Shown: one piece after another, positions 18,101 through 24,344 of the stretch | Layout: every line of letters begins with the position of its first letter | Numbering within the stretch: the first letter of the stretch is position 1 | Assembly: GCA_900752115.1 (NCBI GenBank) | Contig: CAADUC010000004.1 | Coordinates: 1-32,638, forward strand | Length of the DNA: 32,638 nt | Source of the DNA: Clostridia bacterium | GTDB lineage: Bacteria > Bacillota > Clostridia > Oscillospirales > Acutalibacteraceae | Direction: 5' to 3' | Notes under the pieces: generated by a model | Databases searched by the model: none | Told to the model about the DNA's origin: nothing | Seen by the model: the letters and a program-made list of their open reading frames with translations, nothing else | Position numbers and translations under genes: made by a program

Positions 18101-19845
18101 ACACGTCCCAGGAAAGCTATCAGGTTCGCTATCTCTCCCCGGAAGAGACAGCGGACGGATATACCGTTTTTGTCCGGCAGGATGGCAAGTGGCAGGAGGC
18201 GGCATGTTCCGTCTTCGGCAGCTATCTTGTGTTCTCCGTGCCCGCCGCAGAGGCGGAGATCGCCGTTGTTCCCTCCGGGATGGGATGGCTCCTGTGGCTT
18301 GCAGTCGGAATTGGCGTTCTGTTTGTTCTGGGCGTTGTATTCCTTGTGGGAAAAAAGGCACGGGGAAGAAAGAAAAAAACGGCGTCCAAGCCGTCTGTGG
18401 GAGCGAACGGAGCGCAGCCGATCGGTGCGCAGCCCAACAGGGCTCAGCCGGACGGGATGCGGCCGGATGGAGCACGGCCGGATGAAGTGCAGGCAGACGG
18501 TAAACCAGTGAAAAAGAGGAAGAAGCGGCGCATGGTCCTCCTCGCGGCAGCGGCTGTAATTCTGGTCACGGCAGGGGCCTTTGCGGTCCGGATGCTGATG
18601 ACGGCGTCCGACGCTTGTGCGCTGCTGCGGAGCCTGACGGAATCCAATGGCGTCATGGAGCTGTCTTTGGACGCGGAATTTGCAGAAGAACTGACACACA
18701 CAGAGCTCAGAATTCAGAAGACAGAGACAGACGGCCATATTGTGTCCGGTATCTCCGGAGACGGCCTGTCCCTCTGGTATACCGGGGACACGGTAATTCT
18801 CGAAAACGGCAGAGCTTTCGCGGTCAGCGAACGGTACCCGGACTATTCGCGTCTTCCGGAGGAGACAGTGAAACTGTTCCAGTCTCACGCTTTCTCAATG
18901 GAGCGGGCCGGAGAGGAAACGGTCTATCGCCTGACAGCCGAGGGGGAACAGTCAAAGGCTCTGCTGCAGCTTTTGCTTCCCGGGCAGGCAGATGTGCTGC
19001 CGGATACGCAGAAACTGAACATTGAGCTTACCGCCGCGGACGGAGACGTCATCTCACTGACGTTTTCCGCGGAGGGAACCCTGACGGATGACGCAAAAAC
19101 ATCCTATACGCTTTCCGCCAAGCTGACTCCCCAAAAGGCAGAGACGCCCGATACGCTGCCTGAAGCGGTGGAGGAGACGGTGCGTACAGGAGAAACGGAG
19201 ACGTCCGCTGTTCTCTCGGATGATCTGTTCCGCTTGCTGACCGCGTGGACGAAGCTGAATCAGCAGGAGTCGTTCTCAGCGGATCTCCGGTTGGAGGTGG
19301 AGTGCGGTTCGATCTCGTTCCGGAACGAGATGCGGTATGGTCAGGCTCTCGCAGACGGGCAAAAAATCCGCTGTCTGCGCAAGGACGGGATGTCCGTGTA
19401 TTTTTCGAACGGCGTTTTCTGCGACCAGAGCGGTACGCTGGTGGCCGGGGAGGAGAATGAGGTTTCCGATGGTGCGCGTCTGCTTGCAGCGCTTGGCCGG
19501 ATCTGCGAGAACGGGGAGTTTGCATGCGCGGATACCGGAAACGATACCTGGCTTTATACCATGACGATGGACGAGGAAGGCATGTGGGATACTGCCTGCG
19601 CCGCCGTGCCGGACATTGCGTCCATGCCGGTGACCATGCGTTCAGGAAGCGTGCAAATTTTGGTGAAGGACGGCTCCCTGACAGAGGTTTCCTGCAGCTG
19701 TACCGGCGGACTGGACGGCGCGGCGGAATCAGCGCCCGTTACGGTGGAAATGAAAATGACCTTGACGCCCGACCGGAGCTTCGAGGTTCCGAACGCGGTC
19801 AAAGGCCGGTTGTTGGAAAACGGAGGGATGGAAGATGAGCAATAA
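15175..19845 (+). CDS. Large GLUG-repeat, helical, two-TM envelope protein
   Basis: Protein of 1556 residues. Order: signal peptide (1 to about 35); GLUG repeats at about 141, 166, 195, 244, 273 and 299 ('VGGLAGKNYG', 'VGGIAGQNTG'); a Lys/Glu/Ala-rich helical segment (about 310-650); more GLUG repeats at about 669, 722, 751 and 776; an InlB/Listeria-Bacteroides-like segment (about 862-918); TM helix 1037-1058; a linker with degenerate AQP/RPDG repeats; TM helix 1120-1142 after KKRKKRR; and a 400-residue beta-rich tail. ATG 15175 has AGGAGG (15160-15165) nine bases upstream. Two TM helices would put both the GLUG part and the tail outside the cell. It is coupled to the MMPL gene, so it is likely the extracellular partner of that transporter. 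GLUG repeats are usually seen in surface or peptidase-associated proteins; function here is inferred from context. Confidence 0.85.
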   Translation: MNPKQRKNRLTRMTAVCLSLILCLGALCPGFSCAAVAEDGAFHIQTQEDLRALAENCRLDSWSQGKTVVLDNDLTLDETAEEFLPIPSFGGTLEGNNHKISGVLLDGEQADAGLFDTLQDTAVVRHLTVVGQVTPSSGDTVGGLAGKNYGRLVDCTFEGTVQGDMAVGGLVGSNEASGQIVSCRFRGTVTGEHYVGGIAGQNTGSLVECENSGDVNTTAVEVPAEFTDLSLLRTTESVPAGTDIGGVAGFSGGIIQSCRNTGNVGYEHMGYNVGGIVGRQSGILAGCKNTGTIQGRKDVGGIAGQLEPQVTLRYDEDTLQRLGTELETLQGLVSQAAKDAESSSDSVSGSIQTMLTEIESAKDAVHHLSTALTDWGNDNLEQVNTVSARLAWVIDQSETVLASMSDAIESMKNASALLTQAAKEAEKAGDRGAEASANLRLASKELEEAAKSAEDCVTHLQTALEQAEKLLTGETSEAALQEILNELNDAKTDAEKAKNSLNQAVSHADRAIKSLESIGDPVSDSLDALTSASKYLHTALSFLEDAADQMTSIASGLADKTPISFTPVGSSITGRADELDAALSQVLSTAGELQDQLFSSSDALLADLRAINSQTGVIADLLQQGAADAADSGASDSFEDASDKEEGETGAGRIGSSVNSGNVLGDVNVAGIVGSLSVEFDFDPEDDLTKDGTRSLDYQFRTVAVVDGCINRGCVTAKKNDAGGIAGRMDLGAIRNCESYGSVESTGGDYVGGVAGSARSVIRGCFVKCTLSGGDYIGGVTGTGGENSEVSGCYTLVDITEAGRYSGAISGTETGEFSGNYYVSDTLAGLGRISYAGKAEPIAFSALEQTDGVPQEMTQFTLRFLVEDEEIKSLSFSYGASFGSEVFPAIPEKDGAYAAWDTDDLTNLHFDTTVTAEYTRYVLALSSEAVRESGRSVFLLDGNFDDEASLTVSAVDTPETVNGRPAVEQWRLSCSDTSQESYQVRYLSPEETADGYTVFVRQDGKWQEAACSVFGSYLVFSVPAAEAEIAVVPSGMGWLLWLAVGIGVLFVLGVVFLVGKKARGRKKKTASKPSVGANGAQPIGAQPNRAQPDGMRPDGARPDEVQADGKPVKKRKKRRMVLLAAAAVILVTAGAFAVRMLMTASDACALLRSLTESNGVMELSLDAEFAEELTHTELRIQKTETDGHIVSGISGDGLSLWYTGDTVILENGRAFAVSERYPDYSRLPEETVKLFQSHAFSMERAGEETVYRLTAEGEQSKALLQLLLPGQADVLPDTQKLNIELTAADGDVISLTFSAEGTLTDDAKTSYTLSAKLTPQKAETPDTLPEAVEETVRTGETETSAVLSDDLFRLLTAWTKLNQQESFSADLRLEVECGSISFRNEMRYGQALADGQKIRCLRKDGMSVYFSNGVFCDQSGTLVAGEENEVSDGARLLAALGRICENGEFACADTGNDTWLYTMTMDEEGMWDTACAAVPDIASMPVTMRSGSVQILVKDGSLTEVSCSCTGGLDGAAESAPVTVEMKMTLTPDRSFEVPNAVKGRLLENGGMEDEQ

Positions 19846-19891
19846 AATCATCCGAGTACCGGTTTTCCGAAATACTCCCGGCCTTCCTTGA
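19835..19891 (+). pseudogene. Start of a lost downstream gene (18 codons)
   Basis: ATG 19835 lies seven bases after GGAGGG (19822-19827), overlaps the end of the GLUG gene as expected for operon coupling, and begins MSNKII. The frame runs on into the antisense of the URO-D gene and stops at 19891. The good ribosome site with no gene behind it suggests that the next gene of this operon was removed by a rearrangement near 19848. Confidence 0.35.
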
Positions 19892-20612
19892 GATCCATTC
19901 CTTCAATGTACACAGCCCAGTTAAAAACAGCGGCAGGATAATCTTTCCAAACCTCAAGGTTGTTTTTAATCCCAGCCCATCCGCAGCAATGCAGGATATT
20001 TCGTTTGCTGTAACGATTGGCGTGCTCGAGAACATAGAGATCGCTCGGCGTGATCAGAGTACGGTATTCCTCAGGAGTAAAGCGGTTGTACTCGCCGCCC
20101 TGGACACAGTAGTAAATACCGTCCATTCCGCCTTCTTCCACCAGAAGCTGAGCAAGCAGGGCGTTTGTCTGAGCAATGGCATGCAGAGCGTGTTGAACCG
20201 CTTCCGGGTTTTCCTTCAGGGAGCGCATGACGAATTCATCCGAAGTGCCGAAACGAATGGAGGAGAAGGGAGCGAACACATTGTAAAACATGCAGATGTC
20301 TTCCTTTACCCCTGCACGGACCCGACGGGCTCTCTCCACCTGTTCCTGCACGAACGGATGATCTCTGTCGAGGGGCTGGAGAAGGTTCCAGTCTTCCGGC
20401 GTTTTTATCTCCTCCGGGATTGGGTATTCAAAGTAATGGTCACACATGATTTTTGCAAAATCGACGTCAATGCGATTGTAATAATTCAAATGTGCATCCA
20501 CGCATGCCTGCCCCTCGCATTCTTCCGCGGGAAAATGAAACCAGAATCCTACCGGCGGGCGATCTACCGGTTTGCCGTCAAAGGCATTGAGCACTCTTGT
20601 CCTTTTGTCCAT
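19848..20612 (-). CDS. URO-D family protein, C-terminally truncated
   Basis: Uroporphyrinogen-decarboxylase-fold protein of the MtaA/CmuA-like methyltransferase group, 254 residues where about 330-350 are usual. It starts MDKRTRVLNAFDGKPVDRPP, typical of the family, at ATG 20612 with AAAGGAGGAG upstream. An H-x-C pair (H208-C210, 'LHCCG') matches the first two zinc ligands of MtaA-like proteins; the third Cys would lie in the missing part. The reading frame stops right after 'FGKPVLG', where relatives continue with G-F and about 85 more residues. The stop is 2 bases from the convergent GLUG gene, with no terminator between. Probably a broken gene, or an assembly join. Confidence 0.8.
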   Translation of the reverse strand: MDKRTRVLNAFDGKPVDRPPVGFWFHFPAEECEGQACVDAHLNYYNRIDVDFAKIMCDHYFEYPIPEEIKTPEDWNLLQPLDRDHPFVQEQVERARRVRAGVKEDICMFYNVFAPFSSIRFGTSDEFVMRSLKENPEAVQHALHAIAQTNALLAQLLVEEGGMDGIYYCVQGGEYNRFTPEEYRTLITPSDLYVLEHANRYSKRNILHCCGWAGIKNNLEVWKDYPAAVFNWAVYIEGMDLKEGREYFGKPVLG

Positions 20613-20930
20613 AAAAAACTCCTCCTTTTACTAAAGTTTTATTTTTAGCTGAGTTATGCTATAATAGCCCCAAACAGAACGTCTCGAGGGTGAGCCGTGC
20701 GTTGCTTTTACCCAGTACAAGCGGCTTGTGACCGCAGTGCGTGATTTGTTCACCGCAGGTGATAACAGCTGCAGACAGGAGGCGGCGCGGTTTGTCCGGT
20801 GTTCGGAGCTGCTGTGCGTTCACTGCTCCGGTAATCGGATTTTCCATGACGGCAGAAGCGGATTTTGTCCGGCTTCGCTTTGAGGACAGACATGTAAAAA
20901 ACGAAATAAAACGGCTGGGATGGTGATGAA
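20613..20930. other. Intergenic region between URO-D and DIP1984 genes
   Basis: 318 bases. The left end holds the URO-D Shine-Dalgarno and, on the plus strand, an extended -10. The rest (20672-20930) would be a 5' leader of about 260 bases for the DIP1984 gene. An open frame without ATG runs from 20668 to 20883 (about 71 codons, with a C-x2-C 'CVHC'). I found no riboswitch or terminator. Confidence 0.4.
20657..20665 (+). promoter_or_regulatory. Extended -10 element upstream of DIP1984
   Basis: TGCTATAAT is a perfect extended -10. The -35 position holds only T-rich sequence (20637-20642). Transcription would start near 20672 and read into the DIP1984 gene and the RNA element beyond it. Confidence 0.55.
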
Positions 20931-21386
20931 ATGAAACTTGCGGAAGCTTTGCAGGAGCGCGCGGATTTGAACCGCAGCATTGAGGAACTGAAAAACCGGT
21001 TGAGTCGAAACGCTCTGGTACAGGAAGGAGAGGCGCCTGCGGAAGATCCTGAAAAACTGCGGCGGGAGCTGGACGCGTCGCTTGCCCGCCTTGCCTATTT
21101 GATAACACGCATCAATTTGACGAATTGCAGGACGGTGGTGGACGGACAGACGCTGACGGAACTGATTGCCAAAAAGGATACGCTTTTCTTAAAGCTTCAT
21201 ACTTACCGTGACGTTGTCTATGCGGGAAGCCAGACCGTTCACCGCGCAAGAAACACGGAGATCAAGGTCAAACCGGCGATTTCCGTCTCCGAGTGGCAGG
21301 CTGAAGTGGATCGTATGGCAAAAGAACTCCGCCGGTTGGATAACAAGCTGCAGGAAAGCAACTGGAAAACAGAATTGATCGAATAA
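20931..21386 (+). CDS. DIP1984 family (septicolysin-like) protein
   Basis: Small helical cytoplasmic protein, 151 residues, full length for the DIP1984/septicolysin family. Recognisable features are the start 'MKLAEALQERADLNRSIEELKNRL', 'VQEGEAPAEDP' (30-40), 'RINLTN' (60-65) and the ending 'LDNKLQESNWKTEL'. The N- and C-terminal parts are strongly heptad-like, so a coiled-coil bundle is expected. The biochemical role of the family is not established; 'septicolysin' is a historic name and there is no signal peptide or toxin-like segment here. ATG 20931 follows GGTGATGA. The gene lies 18 bases upstream of the Y-RNA-like element, on the same strand, which suggests a shared transcript and perhaps a role connected with that RNA. 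Confidence 0.88.
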   Translation: MKLAEALQERADLNRSIEELKNRLSRNALVQEGEAPAEDPEKLRRELDASLARLAYLITRINLTNCRTVVDGQTLTELIAKKDTLFLKLHTYRDVVYAGSQTVHRARNTEIKVKPAISVSEWQAEVDRMAKELRRLDNKLQESNWKTELIE

Positions 21387-21403
21387 AAAGTTGGTAGCAG
21401 AAA

Positions 21404-21497
21404 CAGGGCGAACGCCATGCGGCAACAGCAGAAGTTGCATCATTGGTGCGCTGAGGGCAGGCGTGAGGTTCAAGTCCTCAAGAATGGTAACGCCCCG
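21404..21497 (+). ncRNA. YrlA-type bacterial Y RNA (tRNA mimic)
   Basis: A perfect tRNA T-arm is present: TGAGG (21464-21468), loop TTCAAGT (21469-21475), CCTCA (21476-21480). A second 5-bp arm with a 7-base loop lies at 21422-21438 (GCAAC/GTTGC). A closing helix joins the ends: GGGCG (21406-21410) with CGCCC (21491-21495), an internal loop (AAC against AA), then GCCAT (21414-21418) with ATGGT (21484-21488, one G-U). The 5' strand reads GGCGAACG (21407-21414), matching the GNCGAAN(0-1)G motif that I recall as conserved in the Ro60-binding helix of bacterial Y RNAs. It is not a tRNA: there is no 7-bp acceptor stem next to the T-arm, no usable anticodon arm and no CCA. Y RNAs bind Ro60 and can tether it to a nuclease. 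No Ro60 gene is in the window. The promoter is probably that of the DIP1984 gene, followed by processing. Confidence 0.72.
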
Positions 21498-21647
21498 ATG
21501 GCGTACAATTGTATGGATACACAGGATTGTAAAAACCGGGTGTTGACTGTTTTCTGCGAGGGCGGGTACGGGGAATCTGCTTTTGTGCTGCAGTGCGGGA
21601 GAAAAGCGGGTGTGCTGCGCATCTCAGAATGACAGGGAGGCTTTGTC

Positions 21648-22112
21648 ATGGGAAATTATCAATTTTACGGCTGGGAGCAGGCAGACGTTCCCGCTCTCAC
21701 AAACGACTATCCGGGGATCCGCACGCCGAGGGATCTCTATGATGCGCTTTCTGCAGGTATTTGGCGTGCCGAGACGTGCGCGCCGCGCCTCAGAAACGGC
21801 TGGACAGAGGAGAACAAAACGCTTGGACAATGCTCCATCACGGCATTTTTGGCGCAGGATATTTTCGGAGGCAAGGTCTGCGGGATCCGCCGCCCCGACG
21901 GAAATTACCACTGTTACAATGGGGTGGACGGCCATACTTTCGATCTGACCAGCGAGCAGTTCGGGGATGAGAAACTTTTGTACGACAATAACCCGGAACA
22001 ATTCCGGGAGGTGCATTTTGCCAAGGAGGAAAAGCGGCTGCGCTATGAGCTGCTGAGGCGTCTCCTGCGGGAGCGGTGCGGCTTACGAACGGATGGCGGC
22101 GCGATGAGCTGA
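21648..22112 (+). CDS. YunG-like protein
   Basis: Protein of 154 residues resembling the YunG family of unknown function. The visible core is 'TLGQCSITAFLAQDIFGGKV' near residue 60, then 'YHCYNGVDGHTFDLTSEQF'. The Cys in 'GQC' followed later by His and Asp is compatible with a cysteine-peptidase or transglutaminase-like arrangement, but this is only an inference from spacing. There is no signal peptide. ATG 21648 follows AGGGAGG (21633-21639). It lies 150 bases beyond the Y-RNA-like element and ends before the terminator at 22128-22170, so it may belong to the same transcript. Confidence 0.75.
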   Translation: MGNYQFYGWEQADVPALTNDYPGIRTPRDLYDALSAGIWRAETCAPRLRNGWTEENKTLGQCSITAFLAQDIFGGKVCGIRRPDGNYHCYNGVDGHTFDLTSEQFGDEKLLYDNNPEQFREVHFAKEEKRLRYELLRRLLRERCGLRTDGGAMS

Positions 22113-22127
22113 AAGCGCGACACACAA

Positions 22128-22170
22128 AAGAGGGAGAGAGGCAATGAAGTTGCCTCTCTCCCTCTTCGTT
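22128..22170 (+). terminator. Rho-independent terminator after the YunG-like gene
   Basis: A perfect 17-bp stem (22128-22144 with 22150-22166) has a 5-base loop, followed by CGTTTT. It lies 15 bases after the stop codon and probably ends the DIP1984/Y-RNA/YunG unit. Confidence 0.85.
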
Positions 22171-22359
22171 TTGTACAAGTGCGGATGTGAATACAGGAAA
22201 GACGCCGGCAGCGTTTTTCTCCCGGCTGAAACCGGATTTGCCGGAGCAGGAGAAGCCGGCAGCATTTGGCGGACGCGGACATGGAAAACAGAGCATACCT
22301 CAAAGAAGCGGGCACATACTATAACTGCGGTGAATCGATTTCGGTGAGGTGATATGCGG

Positions 22360-22611
22360 ATGGCAGAAAAGTGGTCTTTGCTGGAGTTTATGTCGGCACA
22401 GATGGGGTGCGAGTATCTGTCGGATTTACGGTTTTTGTCCGGGGAGCGGCGGCGTGAACTGGCAAGGAGATTGGAGCCTCTGTCCCCCGGGGCAGGGGAT
22501 ATGCGGGACTGGAACGATGCTTTGGAATATCTGACCGGCGCTCCTCCCGAGAAAACGGCCGCGCAGGCGCAGAAAACGCTGATCCGGCTGCTGGCGCAGT
22601 CCCACAGCTGA
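22360..22611 (+). CDS. Small hypothetical protein
   Basis: Protein of 83 residues with no recognisable family, signal or membrane helix. It is mostly predicted helical: 'EKWSLLEFMSAQMGCEYLSDLRFL', then 'RRRELARRLEPL', a short loop and 'AQAQKTLIRLLAQ'. ATG 22360 is preferred because GAGGTG (22346-22351) lies eight bases upstream; ATG 22354 in the same frame is too close to it. It stands alone between the YunG-like terminator and a convergent URO-D gene, about 110 bases away. Confidence 0.6.
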   Translation: MAEKWSLLEFMSAQMGCEYLSDLRFLSGERRRELARRLEPLSPGAGDMRDWNDALEYLTGAPPEKTAAQAQKTLIRLLAQSHS

Positions 22612-22719
22612 TTTGTCCGGCTGCAGCGGATGGAAATACACGTCTGCAAAAGTTTTTCGATGCGCGGACCACCGAAAAAAGGGGATTACAGTTATCTCCA
22701 TGCAGTTTGCCGCAGGAGG

Positions 22720-23709
22720 TCACTGTGCCGCAATCTGTTCCGGATAATGCCCGTATGTTCTCCACAGCTCAATCATGCGCTCGTACCGCGCCAGAGGCAT
22801 CCCTGTATAGGCGCAGTTCGATGTGGAAAAGATATAGCCCTTTCCGGCGGCCATTCCCTCTCGCAGGGAGCGCAGGACGTCTGCGTCGCACTCTTCGTCC
22901 GTACCGGTTTGCAGAAGGCCGCAGTTGACGTTTCCGATGAGGCAGACGGATTCTCCAACAATCTCCCTGACTTTCGGCAGGCTCACTCCGCCCTGTGGAT
23001 CGAGGGAATGGATGGCGTCGGGTTTGCAGTCCGCGATTTGCCGCAGAATCGGCATGATGTTTCCGTCGGTATGCTTGATGGAATAATACCCCATGGCGCG
23101 GAATTCACGAATCACGGCGCTGAGCGTGGGCTGAATCAGCTCCTCAAATTGTTCCTGTGTGAAAAAAGGATTGGCATTCAGACAATAATCAGAGCACAGT
23201 CCGAATCCGTCAAGCAGATGTCCTGCCTGATCCAGTTTGGCGGCTGCGCGGAGGACGGAATCCAGACGTTGTTTGGATTCTTCGTTGAGCCCCTCCGGAT
23301 CCTCGTACATACGAACAGAAAAATCCATCATGTGGGCGCCGTCGGGAATGGCCCAGGTGGGATCACCGTGCAGCATCAGAAAATATTCGTCGCCGGAAAG
23401 CTCGCGGATTCGCTCGAGCAGCTCCCGCGTTACCTCCAGATGATCCGGATCCGGAAATTCATTTGGCTGGACAAAGATAGCGCTGTGGCCGTAGCGCTCC
23501 GCGGTTTGGATGTACAGCCTGGCCATGTCGTCAATATGCAGTTTTTGTTCCGTGCGGCTCATCTGTTTCCACTGATCAAACCGCCGCTGTGAAAAATGAA
23601 GCTTGCCGAACGCCTCCATGGTGAGAAAAAAGACGAGTTCAAAGGTGGGGACCTGTCCTCCGATCTTTTCACATTTGAGCGTGCGGATCCATCGTTCCCT
23701 GTTTGTCAT
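22720..23709 (-). CDS. URO-D family protein (methyltransferase-like)
   Basis: Complete URO-D-fold protein of 329 residues. It starts MTNRERWIRTLKCEK at ATG 23709, with AAAGGAGAG upstream on the minus strand; the frame is open further upstream but without a better site. The conserved C-terminal half is visible: 'HTDGNIMPILRQIADCKPDAIHSLDPQGG', then 'LIGNVNCGLL' and 'GKGYIFSTSNCAYTGMP'. The zinc-type H-x-C of MtaA-like enzymes is replaced by H-T-D, so the metal site, and perhaps the reaction, differ from the truncated paralogue at 19848-20612. Members of this branch are usually annotated as uroporphyrinogen decarboxylase, but heme synthesis genes are absent here; corrinoid or thiol methyl transfer is more plausible. 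It is transcribed from a strong promoter at 23863-23891. Confidence 0.88.
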   Translation of the reverse strand: MTNRERWIRTLKCEKIGGQVPTFELVFFLTMEAFGKLHFSQRRFDQWKQMSRTEQKLHIDDMARLYIQTAERYGHSAIFVQPNEFPDPDHLEVTRELLERIRELSGDEYFLMLHGDPTWAIPDGAHMMDFSVRMYEDPEGLNEESKQRLDSVLRAAAKLDQAGHLLDGFGLCSDYCLNANPFFTQEQFEELIQPTLSAVIREFRAMGYYSIKHTDGNIMPILRQIADCKPDAIHSLDPQGGVSLPKVREIVGESVCLIGNVNCGLLQTGTDEECDADVLRSLREGMAAGKGYIFSTSNCAYTGMPLARYERMIELWRTYGHYPEQIAAQ

Positions 23710-23862
23710 GGCTTTTGCTCTCCTTTTCGTTCTGTGTTCCGCAAAGCCTTCCTGCGCTTCGCGGTCCATACCCCCCTGCCTCTGTGCGTCTTCCGTTTTG
23801 TATGCCGGATTCGGCACGAGTCCTTGGGGCAGAAGCTCCTCCCCCCGGAACTTTCTGGCCTT

Positions 23863-23891
23863 ATTATAGCGGCGGTGTTTGAATTTCTCAA
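23863..23891 (-). promoter_or_regulatory. Leftward promoter of the URO-D gene
   Basis: On the minus strand TTGAGA (23891-23886) and TATAAT (23868-23863) are spaced exactly 17 bases. This is the best promoter match in the window. The start would be near 23856, giving a leader of about 147 bases. Confidence 0.75.
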
Positions 23892-24128
23892 CCGGTTTTT
23901 GCTTTTAGAAAAGAGTTTTCCTGTTCTTTCAAGGAGTGTACAGACGGACGCCAGTATGGGAAAATGCTGCCGGAGGGATCCGAAAGAGAGCAGACGCGGC
24001 GGACCGCAGAGATTCCGCAATGCCGGTATGCGGCGCCGGGGGTGGTGTCAGTCAGGCAGGTTCCCGGCTTCCGAAAATGTGGGAAGACCGGAAGAAAAGG
24101 AAAGCGGAACAGACAACAAAAAATCCAC

Positions 24129-24156
24129 TTGCGAACGGAATTTCAGCTGGTAAAAT
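24129..24156 (+). promoter_or_regulatory. Rightward promoter of the URO-D gene
   Basis: TTGCGA (24129-24134), 16 bases, TAAAAT (24151-24156). Transcription would begin near 24163, leaving a leader of about 180 bases before ATG 24345. It excludes the 59-codon in-frame extension upstream of that ATG from being a separate translated region of note. Confidence 0.5.
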
Positions 24157-24344
24157 AAAGGCATACCTTGGTGCTTTCGGCAGGAGTTCTGCGATGGGGA
24201 GGACCGAATGATACCGGACGGAACAATGGGCGGGCTCCGCGCTCCTCCGGGGTTTCCGTGTGCAGAATGCCGGAGGGAAGCTTGTTTTACATGCATCATG
24301 CCGAGCCGGGGATCTGTATTGAAAAAGCAAGGGAGGAAAACAGA

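Larger units (their letters stand above)
23710..24344. other. Divergent intergenic region between two URO-D genes
   Basis: 635 bases without a convincing gene. It holds a leftward promoter (23863-23891), a rightward promoter (24129-24156) and two untranslated leaders of about 150-180 bases. I looked for a cobalamin riboswitch, which would fit corrinoid methyltransferases, and saw no B12-box-like sequence. Open frames here are short and lack ribosome sites. Confidence 0.5.

Noticed and set aside
20741..20926. 61-codon frame starting GTG and ending just before the DIP1984 start
   Set aside because: It has no ribosome site and no family pattern. Another frame in the same leader is equally open, so neither is convincing.
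21464..21480. A canonical tRNA gene, suggested by the T-arm
   Set aside because: No 7-bp acceptor stem adjoins the T-arm. The 7-base loop at 21427-21433 lacks U33, and no CCA-type end follows.
21417..21632. 71-codon frame starting within the Y-RNA-like element
   Set aside because: It has no ribosome site, and the structured RNA explains the conservation-like signal better.
22630..23592. 320-codon plus-strand frame
   Set aside because: It is antisense to the complete URO-D gene and has no recognisable domain.
23710..24344. Cobalamin riboswitch between the two URO-D genes
   Set aside because: I looked for B12-box-like sequence and the conserved core and found none; only promoters and leaders are visible.
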